A DNA stretch of 64,000 bases, from the NCBI GenBank assembly GCA_033063855.1, contig CP093831.1, positions 19,158,001 through 19,222,000 on the forward strand, in the 5' to 3' direction. The stretch comes from Smittia aterrima (taxonomy: Eukaryota; Arthropoda; Insecta; Diptera; Chironomidae). The notes under the pieces are model-generated. The model made no database searches, was not told the DNA's origin, and saw only the letters and a list, made by a program, of their open reading frames with translations. Position 1 is the first letter of the stretch. Every line of letters starts with the position of its first letter. Both the position numbers and the translations under genes were made by a program. Below, piece after piece: positions 49,219 to 60,127 of this stretch.

Positions 49219-50396
49219 TTAATGGAGTTCACTTGAGCGACGTGAGAGAGTTGTTGAAATTCTTTTATTATGTGCCGGTGGCGACTGATGATTCATTGTT
49301 GAGTTCTTCATGTTCTTCGCTAGCGTTCGTGAGTTTAATGGAGGCAATGCGTTTGGGTTTGCAATGCGAGTTGGAGTTGAGATCATTCGCTGACGACTCA
49401 ATGTGGAAGGTGAACCTCGAGAGTAATATTGACTGTTAATCGAGCTGCTGCTTACAATAAAGTCACCATTTGAGCTTCCTGTCGAAAATTGAAGTGGATC
49501 TTGATACTCGCCAGAAATTCCCGAATCGATTTCCTCTGAATCTAAATTACTACAAGTTTCAGCGATAAGCGGCGATGGGTCAGCGTAGTCGTCAAAGTCA
49601 ACAAAACCATTATTCTCGAACGGTCCCTTAATTAAAAGCCAAAATAAGCCGACGTGAAAACAAAGAGAAATCAATAACTTACTTTGTTCGCATGGATGTT
49701 TAGAGTATTTCGCGTTGGTGTGGTAAATGTTTTATTCAAATCGTTTACACACGCCTGATAAGCCTTTCTATTGTAGTCAACAGTCTCGTAGTGATCATCT
49801 TGTGGATATGGCTCGGAAATAAAATGTTGTGTTGTTCCATGCGGTGTCAAAGTGGCCCACAAAACTGGCAAAGGTGGGTTATATGCGGGCATCAGCTGTC
49901 CACTTCCCACGACATATCCGTGTGTTTTAGTATTCGCGTTAGGGTCGCGTTCCCTGGAGAATGTCATTTGGTGCTTTAAATTGCTGTCGTAAGAGCAGTC
50001 GCTGTCACGGCATTTCAAAAGAATGATCGACAAAACAGCGCTGACGAACAAAACCACGCAGAGAGTACAAATCAGAACGAAGAACCAAGGTTCTTCAATG
50101 CCCAAATTTGGGTTACGGGGCAATTCGATGTATTCAATATGGTCGCTTAGTCCCCCAAGCGAAGTTTCACACATGAATGCTGCGAAACATGGTTGGGAAT
50201 GATTGTTTCCTGGCAAAACTGATTCAGAGGATTTAGGAAGGAGAAAACTAGGTAATGGAGGTGGTGGAATCGATAGAATTGCATCAGGCGGTTGTACGTA
50301 AACACAATCCAAACATGTCGAGGTATCCTAAAAGTTTATTTTCAGTTAAATCCGATTGCATTAAATTTCCATTTCACTAGAACTTACAAAAGTCAT
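49219..50396 (-). CDS. Single-pass membrane protein, unknown function
   Basis: Minus-strand exons 50327-49683 and 49626-49219 are joined by a 56-nt phase-0 intron (350 residues). A 9-nt first exon (ATGACTTTT, 50396-50388) with a gtaagt donor joins in frame and would supply the start. The outer part has paired cysteines (CLDC, later CFAAFMC) and a proline run. One membrane helix spans about residues 84-107 (WFFVLICTLCVVLFVSAVLS), followed by the basic-Cys stop KCRDSDC. The cytoplasmic part holds LWATLTPHGTTQHF, the tyrosine motif HYETVDY and a serine/threonine-rich tail. There is no cleavable signal peptide in this model, so either the helix is a signal anchor or the true first exon lies further upstream. 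No family was recognised; a receptor or adhesion role is possible but unproven. Confidence 0.7.
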
Positions 50397-51181
50397 GACG
50401 AGAGAACACTTTTTTAAAAATGACTATGATGCAAATTGCCTTTTTACAATAATTTTCACGAAATCGTGAATTTTGAAATTTCTGCACAGAACAATAATGA
50501 AAATTAGCCGTACGCATGCGCTTATAGGTAAAAAGGAAAATCAAGGAAAATCGATAAAATCCCGATGTCACTCGAGGAGTAAGTGTTTAAATATACTTTA
50601 AGTTCAAATTAAAAATTTGTTTGGAATCAATGAGAAATATTTAAAAAAAAATCATTTGCCAATAATATCAAAAAATACTTTAAAATTTTAATTTAACTAT
50701 AAAAACAGTTGGTTTTTAAATTTTTGGTTCAACTTGCTTTCATTTTGCTTCGGTTGGATACTCTGTCACTCCGGCCAAAAATACTTTTCTGGATTCTCAG
50801 ACAGAGGCTTTCGTTTTTAAGAAAATATGCACTTTGGAGGCTTTTTACATGAAGCGGAAATGGAATGAATTGATCACTCTTCAAATTTTTATTTATTTAG
50901 TATGATTTGCGAATAAATCTTTCATGTAAGTTCTCTTTTTCTCATAGGTTTCTCATACATTATTTCACCCAATACGAACAATATTAAATTTAAAGAAATG
51001 AATTTAAAATAGGTTAATGAAACGCTGCCAACGTTAATGAAGTTGATATGAAGTTGATATTTATTTTTAAAAAATAGCCGCGGGGTTCTTGTAGGCCGAA
51101 AGCCGGAATCTACCAACTATCTATACTGATTCTTCACCAATTCAACAGCAAAAAACATTAATTTGCTTCATTTCAAATTCT
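50397..51181. promoter_or_regulatory. Divergent intergenic region, membrane protein / LSM12
   Basis: About 785 bp between two divergent start codons. It is AT-rich, with a 64-codon minus-strand frame at 50377-50571 that does not splice in frame to the membrane-protein exon. It contains a short tandem repeat, gttgatatgaa followed by gttgatat, near 51039-51061. No TATA box is obvious. Confidence 0.4.
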
Positions 51182-52006
51182 ATGGCCAATTTAATCCAAA
51201 CAGAATGTTTCAACATTGGATCGACTGTGGCAGTCACGACGTGCTACGATGAGTTAATCGAAGGCCAAGTGATGGCTTTCGACTTGAACACGAAGCTTTT
51301 GATCTTAAGTGAGTAAAATTTAATTTTTTCAGAATCTTTTAATGTTTCTGTGAGTCGCGCGGCGTTTAAGTGAATACTGAGAAATACAGCTACCTTTGAT
51401 GATACCGGCGAATTACCAAACGCTTGTCGAAATAGGACATTTATTGAACGATTTTATGACACGAACAATTTTCTTTCATTTACTCCAGAGAGTCCATACG
51501 AGGAGAACTCAAAGCCGAAGAACGACGTTTTCATTGTAAATTTGCTTTTTTGCAAAGATATTAATGTGAAGAAAGAGTTAAATGGAGCTGAGAATCACAA
51601 CCAAGAACCTCAATCCATTAATTTGCAAAGAGTAAGTAAACATTTATTATTGTAGTAACTACGGTCGCTAACTTTCTCCTTCCAGGTAAGCAAAAGAATC
51701 CGCAACGAAGTAGAGAAGAAGAAGCGAACGGTAAGCGCGCTCAAAGCAAACGTCAGTGAGGAAGCCAGAAATCTCTATATGTGGCTCGCAAAAATGCTGA
51801 CAGACGAGCAGGTCTGCTGGAGCGGGCCTGATATCGTCGTTTTCAATGATGTCTTCGTAAGACCGCCCTACAAACCCGAAAACGTTGAAGTGACCACTCA
51901 TGGTAAACAGCGCGAGTTAGAGTATGTTCGAAAGCTCGTATTGAATCGACAAGAGCAGAATAACACCAGCAGCAGTTCCGGAGCATCATCAGCTTCAGCA
52001 GTTTAA
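51182..52006 (+). CDS. Lsm12: LSM12 homolog
   Basis: Protein with an N-terminal Lsm domain and a C-terminal anticodon-binding-like (AD) domain. In flies LSM12 bridges ataxin-2 to the TWENTY-FOUR translation activator, and in human cells it is an ataxin-2 partner and NAADP-binding protein (established knowledge). Exons are 51182-51308, 51489-51631 and 51686-52006 with introns of 180 and 54 nt; 196 residues against 195 in human. Family marks are ECFNIGSTVAVTTCYDELIEG with VMAFD in the Lsm domain, and IVVFNDVFVRPPYKPENV in the AD domain. The tail is a serine/alanine run. It converges with PLRG1, with AATAAA at 52177-52182. Confidence 0.93.
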
Positions 52007-52204
52007 ATTCCAATCCATCTTATCTTCAACCCTTCTCCCTCATTATCTTCAGTTGCAATGAACTACTGTTCATTGCTGTTCGAGCTCCCATTCCTTATTA
52101 CGAATCCTCTTCTCCCTATCCAGCTCGCAATAGTTCATTTCCCATGATCCTTTTCGGTTTCAAAATAGAAAAAAAAAATAAAAAAAAAAATTAAGAAAAA
52201 TCTT

Positions 52205-52210
52205 TTTATT
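52205..52210 (-). terminator. Poly(A) signal of PLRG1
   Basis: AATAAA on the minus strand about 25 nt beyond the PLRG1 stop codon (52235), giving a very short 3' UTR. The LSM12 signal on the other strand is at 52177-52182, so the two transcripts' ends abut. Confidence 0.6.
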
Positions 52211-52234
52211 GTGACGTTAGGAATACATGTCACT

Positions 52235-53654
52235 TTAATATTTTCGTCGTTTAATGATTTCAGGCTTCCAGTTAACTGGATGAGTCTCTTCACTTGCTTC
52301 TTCGTCTTCGCGATAAATCTTAATAGTCTTATCTGCTTCCGTTGTAATAAGACGCGAACCCGAGTTGTCAAATGTCATTGAGAAGATTCCAGCCTCGGAG
52401 TCCATTGAACCTGGTTGTACAGCGGCTTGAAGTCGTTGAAAATTATAGCCTGTTCGCCAATCCCAGAAATGCATTGTTCCATTATCACCTCCTGATACAA
52501 GCACACCTTCAGGATTAACAGCCATGCAATTCACAATCGTGTTGTGTCCAGAAAGATTTTGTATGAAGTTGCCCTCAGGACATCTCCACTGTTTAATGTT
52601 ATCAGGGCTAGCCGAAGCAAACATATAAAGAGTTGGATGTAAGACAACCGCTCTGACACTTTTCTTATGATTTGTGAGTGTGCACATGCTTTTTCCTGCT
52701 GCTAGATCCCAAAGACGTACAGTCGAGTCGTGACTACCGGTAATGATTTGAGGATTAGCGGCTTGAGTAACAACACTGGCGACAGTATTTGTGTGACCAG
52801 CTAGTGTGTGGATGTTAGCTTTTGTTCTCATATCCCAAACACGAGCAGTCGAATCTCGACCGGCTGTGACAAGAACATCAAGCGTTGGGTGAAGAGCCAT
52901 GCTATAGACTGCTGACAAGTGTCCGTGATAATGGCGAACAACCTTGTTATATTCGAGATCCCAGCACTTGACTTGCCGATCTTCTCCACACGAGAACAAA
53001 TAAGGATGTCGAGGCGAAATGGCTAGTCCTCGAACTGTACTGACATGACCGGTGAGCGAAAGCTTTAATTGACCAGTGGCTAAATCCCAGATCTTAATGA
53101 CCCGATCAGCAGCACCTGATGCGAACCATTCATTTCCAGGTTCGACAGCAACACAGCGAACCCAACCAAGATGTCCACTAATGACTCGAGAGAGTTTCCA
53201 CGGCGAATGCCATTTTGGACGAGGAATCGCCGATGGTTTTTTTGGAATCAATTGCTGCTGGTTGCTTTGATTGTTTGCTTGTGCAAATGGGAGAAGATTG
53301 GAAGATGATTCACTTGAACTGGATGGTGTTACGAGTGCTAATTCATTTCCTTTGCTTTCTATCGCCGGAATATCTTCAGATTTGTTGAAATATTCCGCTT
53401 TTTTGCGTTCGTGTTCAGAAACAGCAACTCGATGGAAAATTGGGCCATATGAGTCTCGTGCTTTGATGCTGAATCTCAGTTTTTCTCTAAAATAATAGTA
53501 TATTATTGGATTATATGACTTTTAAACAATTGTTTACTTACAATTTCTCATCATTTTCAAGCGGCAAAGATTGATTACTGACAAAGAAGTCGTGACTTCG
53601 CTTAAGCGATCTGAAGACTAAAGTATGTACAGAGTGTTTTTGAACTTCCTCCAT
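52235..53654 (-). CDS. Plrg1: PLRG1/Prp46 spliceosome WD40 protein
   Basis: Core subunit of the Prp19-associated (NineTeen) complex that activates the spliceosome in the nucleus; the fly gene is known as tango4. Minus-strand exons are 53654-53542 and 53486-52235, with a 55-nt phase-2 intron; 454 residues. The N-terminus EEVQKHSVHTLVFRSLKRSH matches human PLRG1 closely. A low-complexity linker follows, then seven WD40 repeats from about residue 136 (SGHLGWVRCVAVEPGNEWF, GHVSTVRGLAISP, GHLSAVYSMALHP, GHTNTVASV, NHKKSVRAVVLHP, GHNTIVNCMAVN) and the conserved end ETHPVNWKPEIIKRRKY. The linker is shorter than in human (514 residues in total there). It shares a 373-bp divergent promoter region with punt. 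Confidence 0.97.
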
Positions 53655-54027
53655 TTCTTATTTTTCGAGTAGTTTATTTTTTATTTTAATGAAACTATTG
53701 AAAACGATTTTAAAGTGAGAAGTAGCAGAAGTTGAACGCCACCGAAAAGTAGTCGCGTGCCCCGAGGAAAACCGAAAACAAGAAAATATTAAATTAAGAA
53801 ATTCGAGTAGTAATCACTTTAATTCAGCTTATAAAATATCACTATTCGCTGCGTTTGATTCTTTTATATCCAAAATATATAAGTTCAAAGTGGAAAATGT
53901 GAATGTGAGCACGAAATCTGAATAAATAGCAATCACAAATTTTTATTTTTGTTGTTGTTGCTAGTGTTCAAGGCTTTCTTAAAAAAAAAGAAGAATCGCG
54001 TAAAGAGGATAGAAGAAGAAAATAAAA
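53655..54027. promoter_or_regulatory. Divergent promoter, PLRG1 / punt
   Basis: 373 bp between the two start codons. A relatively GC-rich patch (about 53730-53770, containing GTCGCGTGCCCCGAGG) lies close to the PLRG1 side and the punt side is AT-rich. No TATA box at a standard distance from either gene. Confidence 0.5.
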
Positions 54028-55749
54028 ATGAAGCTTCAATCACCGATACTAGCACTGCTTGGATTTTTCATCGCGATTGCTTCCGGTCAGTTGAATGATT
54101 CTCATGTGAAAAATCTCTAAATCTAACATTTTTCACATTTTAGTTGCATCATCGCTGCCAACACTGAATGAAGACCATAATGAAGACAATGAGCATGATA
54201 AAACTGTTCATCCAAACATGACAATCACTTGTGAGGTTTTTAACGAAAAGGAGTGTGAAAAGAGTAAGAAACCTTGTGTGGCTACTACGGAGGTCTGCAA
54301 TGATTCGAATGGAAAGCGTCAAGGATGCTTCGCTCTTTGGAGCACAGATAACAGAACCGAAATTCCTAAAGTTGAGATGAAAGGTTGCTTCATATTCCAC
54401 GACGATTGCGATCAAAAGGAATGTGTCGATTTTAAACCCGACAAGAACGCAGGAAAAAACTTTTGCTGTTGTCAACACGATATGTGTAATAAATTTTTCC
54501 ACTGGCATCCGACAGAACCAGCAACAACTGAGAATGTTACTAAGGAAGAACAGCCGGATGTGGTAAATGGTACAACAAAGTGGATATGGGCGTCCTTCTT
54601 ACTTCTTTCGCTAATTGGATTCTGCGCGGCATCGAAATATTTGTATCAACAACGCAAGTTCAACGAGCTGCCAACGATGGAACCTGAAATGTCAGTCTCA
54701 TCTCAATGTCTTGATAGAAGAAATATTGAGTTGTCGGAGATGTGTGCTCGTGGTCGATTCGGGACCGTTTGGAAAGGCAGAATGAGAGGACAAAGACCTG
54801 AAGACGTCGCTGTTAAAGTAATTTTAACTCAAGATAAACAATCATGGATAACTGAACAAGAAATCTACAAGCTTCCACGAATGAACCATCAAAATATTTT
54901 ACATTTTGTTGGAGCAGAGAAACACGATGAATTCCCAGATGGTAAAATCGAGTTCTGGCTTATTACGGAATATCAAACTCTTGGTTCACTTTGTGACTAT
55001 TTGAAATCGCACAAAGTTTCATGGCAAGACTTGTGTAAAATCTCTGAATCAATGGCTCGTGGTTTGATGCATCTACATGAGGAAATTCCTGGTACACGAA
55101 CTGAACAGCTGAAGCCTGCCATAGCTCATCGCGATTTTAAGAGCAAAAACGTTTTACTAAAATCAGATCTAACCGCTTGCATAGCTGACTTTGGTCTCGC
55201 TCTGAGATTCCAGCCAGGACAACCTGTTGGTGATGTTCACGGACAGGTTGGAACGAGGCGTTACATGGCTCCTGAAATCTTGGAAGGTGCCATTAACTTT
55301 AACCGTGATTCTTTCTTGCGAATCGACGTTTATGCATGCGGTTTAGTGTTGTGGGAATTATTATCGCGTTGTACAGCCCATGGGGGACCTGTCGGAGATT
55401 ATCAGTTGCCTTTTGAAGCTGAACTCGGTGTACATCCTACACTTGAAGAGATGCAAGAAAATATCGCAGCTAAGAAAATTCGCCCGCGAATCTGCGATGA
55501 ATGGCGAACTCATAATGTAAGATTAAGTTTTAATTCATAAAGAATTTTCTTATAAATACTTTGCACTTTTAGGGTTTAAATGCTATTTGTGACACAATAG
55601 AAGAGTGCTGGGATCACGATCAAGAAGCACGCTTATCATCATCATGCATAATGGAACGATTATCACAACATTCGCGCTTCCATCAAATAACGATTGACAC
55701 AACAACTACAAATAACTTTATCAGCATAAACAACACCAACGATCAATGA
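54028..55749 (+). CDS. put: Punt, type II activin/BMP receptor kinase
   Basis: Transmembrane serine/threonine kinase that binds activin- and BMP-type ligands and phosphorylates type I receptors. Exons are 54028-54085, 54144-55516 and 55573-55749 (introns 58 and 56 nt); 535 residues. There is a signal peptide (KLQSPILALLGFFIAIAS), then a cysteine-rich three-finger ectodomain ending CCCQHDMCN, a TM helix at about residues 166-183, and a kinase domain with ARGRFGTVWKG, the catalytic Lys near 244 (VAVKV), HRDFKSKN near 348 and DFGLA near 368, then GTRRYMAPEILEG. The first donor is a weak GTCAGT; skipping it runs into a stop, so splicing is needed. The C-terminal tail after the kinase is short, as in fly punt. 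Confidence 0.96.
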
Positions 55750-58187
55750 TATTAGGAGAACTCAAAAAATACTCTAGACTGACCTAGAGACTCAGAAAGC
55801 GGCAGCAAATTCATCGCTGAATTCGACTTGCTAGTAAGTTCGTGCACAAATTACACGGTGAGTAACGTTTTGGAGCGAATCAAGTTGATCCTTTTGATGG
55901 AAATCATAATTTTAAGTGAAAACAATATCAAGAGAATGTTTAAGGTCGGTAGCGATTAATGCTTGCGTAGCATTGACTTTTTGAAACAAGAACCAAAGTA
56001 ACGCATTTTGGTCGCACCACCTTTAGATTGTAAGTCGAGAAGAATATTTTCCTTCGTGTACTTTAAGTTAATTAACAGAATGAAAATATATTTCATCATT
56101 GGCAGATACAGATGACGACGACTAAAGAATCAAGCGGAGTTTAATATGTCTAGTAATTGGAGAACTATGTTTAAAAAGCGCGAAAGCTGAGTAAGATTCC
56201 CTGTAGACGATATGACTGACAAACAGATTTCTGCGATGTATCAATTTGAAACTTTTATTTCATAACAAAACTGATAACAATCAAGAACTTTTTTTTCATC
56301 GAAGCAAATATTTTAAGCTTCATGAGCACAAATTGCAATTCTAAATAACTTTTTCATCAAAATTTAAAATCGGCTGAAAACTTTATTTATGTGACTCGTG
56401 CTGCTTAAAATGATAAGATAGAAGTTCAACTATCGGCCATTTTATGGTCCAAACTAATTCTTCCCCATAATATTTTTTCGTATGTGCAAATTTTAGTTTG
56501 AAACTAGAGATAAAGCAAAACAATAATATTTCAACATGATGGATTCGACAATTACGTGTGACAACCGAATTTAACTTTGACGACGAAAGAACAGAATTCA
56601 AATTTTCATTCTTGCTACTTAAAAGTTTAAAACTTTTAATAAATTGATAGTTGAAAACTCGTTCTTTCCACTTCGACAACTCAAAGGCGTTAAGTCAAAG
56701 CATTTCTGAAGACAAGGAAAATCATTATGCATTTCACTCTTTTCTCTTGTTTTATCAAAAAAAAAATCCATGAACGTGAACGAACTAATATTTTTTGATA
56801 CGAATATACAGAAAACTTTTGACGTGCGTGTGCCAAATTTAAAATGATGATCATCTATAACATTTCTCGTGCCGGGGAATCAGTTTTGTCCCAACGAAAC
56901 TTCCTCTTTGTTTCATTGTGTTTAATGTGAAAACATTTAGAAGTAAACTGAGTAAAGATACGCGATTTTAGAGTTTAGAGAGGATGTTAAGATAAGACGA
57001 GACGAAGAAGGAAAATGAAAGAAATCAAATGTTAATTGCGCAATAAAGCAGGACGTAGAACTGGTTAAAATATCTATAAATGTAAAAGTGAAAACTGAAA
57101 TATTTTTCAAACAAAATGCGAAATTTGATAATAGAAAAGGTGCTAAACAACGATCATTTGAATTGCAAAACGAAAATTAGAGATTATGTCTTTTTTTTTG
57201 TCGTAGAAATAGAGAAGATCGATTTAAAGGCTGATAACTAAAAAGCGAAAGCACACTTTCTAATGATTTTACGTTGAAACTTTTTCACTTTATTTGTGCC
57301 ATAAAAGAACTTTTATCCCGTTGCAAATATCTGGGGAATCCAATGTTGACATATTGAAGTTAGGGGACGATCATCACTTGCGACAAATTATAATTAGAAA
57401 ACTCGAAATCACACAATTAAAATTATATTTCAGGAGATCCAGTGACGTAACTCCCGGTTGTCCCCACTAATACATTTGAATCTTAGTAACTTCCTTTATT
57501 GATCAGTTCAAGGTTGCGTATCTTTTTGTTCAAAGAGATTCTTAACGAAAACAAAATCAGTAGAATTATAAGAAGAATCAAGCACATATAAGATGGAAAT
57601 TTTTATCAGTTTCTTAGAATTAAGTCGTCTTTTTTTCGTGTAATTTTACTAAACACATTTTATCAAGAGGAAAACGAAATAAATAATTTTTTATTTAATA
57701 TTCTTGTCTCGTTTACTGGTTCATTCTTCATTCTCTAAGGTCACAACTGGGATCTCTCACTTTTTTGAGCAGCACACAACTCCTTCATAAGAAATTTGTT
57801 TTGTTTTACATCGAGAGAGGTAAATAATGATTTTGCTACGAAGCATTAAAATCGGAAGGAAATAAATGACATTCATATATTCTTGACTAATGGTTTTATC
57901 GCTATACATCTACCATTTCTCTTGATCTACCCCGAGCTTATTAGCTTTAAGCTTTAAATGAAATTCTTTGAAGTCTCGCCGTGAGACCTGTTAAGACAGC
58001 TTCCTCAACGTAAAGAAAGCTTCACCTCTTGCGAGGCGTTGAAATGAAGATTAATTGTATGTTTCGCAAGTTGACAATAAATCTTTTCGTCTCTCATTTA
58101 CGATTGGTAAATGTTTACAAATGAGGTCACATTTATAATCTCTCTAAAAAGATCCTGAATAAATTTTCAACATACGCTACAGCCGAT
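55750..58187. other. Punt 3' UTR and spacer
   Basis: No coding signal (best frame 98 codons on the minus strand at 56383-56679, no motif). The first part is presumably a long 3' UTR of punt; AATAAA-type strings occur at several points (for example near 57043 and 57680), so its end cannot be fixed. The last part before 58188 is the 3' UTR of the ERICH2-like gene on the other strand. Confidence 0.5.
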
Positions 58188-58973
58188 TCAGTTTTGTTTT
58201 GATGGACTACCCGCTTCCCATTTTCCTTTAAACATTTGCATTATTTTCGTAGTGAAAGGAGATGGCGGAGTTTGATTAGAAGCTTCAAGATTTACGACCG
58301 AATCGTTGTTGTTCACGTCTTCAGATTCGTCGAGTAATAGACTCGTGAATGAGAACGAGTTGCTGGTGTTTTCTTTGTGTGATGAAGAGGACATTGATTC
58401 AGGAAGCTGGTCGGACTTTGATGAGTGGCTACTTTGACTGCTGCTATGTGAAAGAGAGTTTATCAAATCTTCTCGATCTCGTTGATCAATATCGTCAGAA
58501 TTTGAGTTCAGATCAGATTCTTCATTGTTATTAGATGAGATGCTCGATGATGATATAGAAGATGAGACTGAGATGTTATCATCCAATATCTCGTTGTCAA
58601 CAACTTCAAGCGACGAAGAGTAGTTACAATTCTCATCACTCGACGTTGAATTGTGCTCGTTGACCTTTGACAAAAGCTGAGGATAAAAGTCCTTTGCGGT
58701 TTTGTTGTTCGGCTCGTAGTCTAAAACTACGAAACAGTTTATTCAGAATATGAAGTCTTCAACAATAGAATTATTCTTACTCAGCTTGCAGTACTTCAAA
58801 GCATTCACGTAATCTTTCTTCATAATCGATGTGAGAAATTCCGCCAAAAGCTCAGTTGGTGCCGATTTTTCATCTGTGTACTCGCTAATGCTTAAACTCT
58901 CGTCATCGTTGGTTGTCGTCGGCACTATCGTCCCCATTAAATTTCCGTTCACCTCGTCCAAGTTTGCACTCTG
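58188..58973 (-). CDS. ERICH2-like acidic/serine-rich protein (5' end uncertain)
   Basis: Two minus-strand exons, 58973-58781 and 58726-58188, are joined by a 54-nt phase-1 intron. Across the junction runs ELLAEFLTSIMKKDYVNALKYC then KLILDYEPNNKTAKDFYPQLL, the TPR-like helical segment that defines the C-terminal part of glutamate-rich protein 2 (ERICH2); the function of that family is not established. Here it is followed by a long serine/acidic low-complexity region and ends TTKIMQMFKGKWEAGSPSKQN. The exon opens after a good acceptor (cttgtgcag), so the start codon lies in an upstream exon. One in-frame candidate is an ATG near 59091 whose exon ends CATTTT|gtataa, but the donor is weak; an internal ATG at about 58936 is another possibility. 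Confidence 0.6.
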
Positions 58974-60127
58974 CACAAGAAAAGAGAAAAGCTTTAATTT
59001 CGCTCACTCCGGAGATTGCTGCCTCATCATGATCGCTAGCAATAAATTATACAAAATGAAATCGCATTTTAATTAATTTCATTGTGCGCTTCTGCCTTTT
59101 ATGTCGTTTTATGTCAGGGGCTTTGCCAAATAATTCGAACCAATGCTGTACACACTGCAGACTATTTGAGATTTGATTCACGCGGACCGGTAAACTTTCT
59201 TAACCCCTGATGAAACTTTTTATGCTCAATGTCGACTCACATGAAATATTACGGAGGATAATTGTAATTTAAGATAAAATTGCTATTAAATGCTAATTAT
59301 TATAGCAATTCGAAAGAGAATTTTTATGACGAAAAGTAAAGTGCAACCGAAAATTTTATTTTCACTGAATGAAAAATTTTCACGACCTACTTGAACTATG
59401 GTAAAGCAATATTTGATTTGTAAACGCGATAACAACAATTTTGTTAGAAAATTATTCGCGAAAGCGAATTTTTAAACGCCAAGGTTGAAAATCAATAAAT
59501 TATTAGCCAAACGAAAGACTATGAAAACACTTTCGCCATGGCGAAGAACTTGATTGAAAAACTCATTGTTTATTTACATTCTCGCTTTTCCATGACTATG
59601 ACAATGGTTCCACAAATCAGATTTGTCGGTGATTGAAAGGACGAGTAGAGGGCGAAAGTTGTATAAGTTGCCAAGCAATTGAAAGCAAGGCTTACCGAAT
59701 TAGCGAAAATCAAAGAATTCATTTAACTTTATTGTTTGGGAAACTTTTGATCTCAATCAAAACTCGATGTGAAAAACTACGCACTTGATTATATTTGGAA
59801 AATTGGATAGCTGAGAGATAGAAAGAAAAGCTGTTTTGTGGCCAAAGCTCCGATGAAAACTGAGTTCGCAGAGAAAATTCAACTAGAGTAGAAGGAAAAT
59901 CGGAGAGAGTTTTCCTCCAGCGAGACTTGTTGAGCATTGTCCTCTCTCTGAATTCAAAGCACGACTGTCGTCTTATCTCTTCTTATTCATTATAAATTCA
60001 CCAATTATTATTGGTAATTTCACGTAAAACCGATAATCAAAAACAAAACTTTCAGGCACAAATTTTTATTTCTTTGGAAAATTATTAAAAAATCAACAAA
60101 CTTTTTATTATTTTTTTACTTAAAATT
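58974..60127. other. Spacer between ERICH2-like and prosaposin genes
   Basis: Should hold the promoter and first exon of the ERICH2-like gene (minus strand) and, at its right end, the prosaposin 3' UTR with AATAAA at 60065-60070 (minus strand), about 58 nt after the stop codon. A 72-codon frame at 59719-59937 has no motif. Nothing else seen. Confidence 0.5.

Noticed and set aside
50377..50571. A 64-codon minus-strand frame with a hydrophobic start that could give the unknown membrane protein a signal peptide.
   Set aside because: Its reading frame does not agree with the phase of the next exon when the obvious donor is used; only the ATGACTTTT frame joins in phase.
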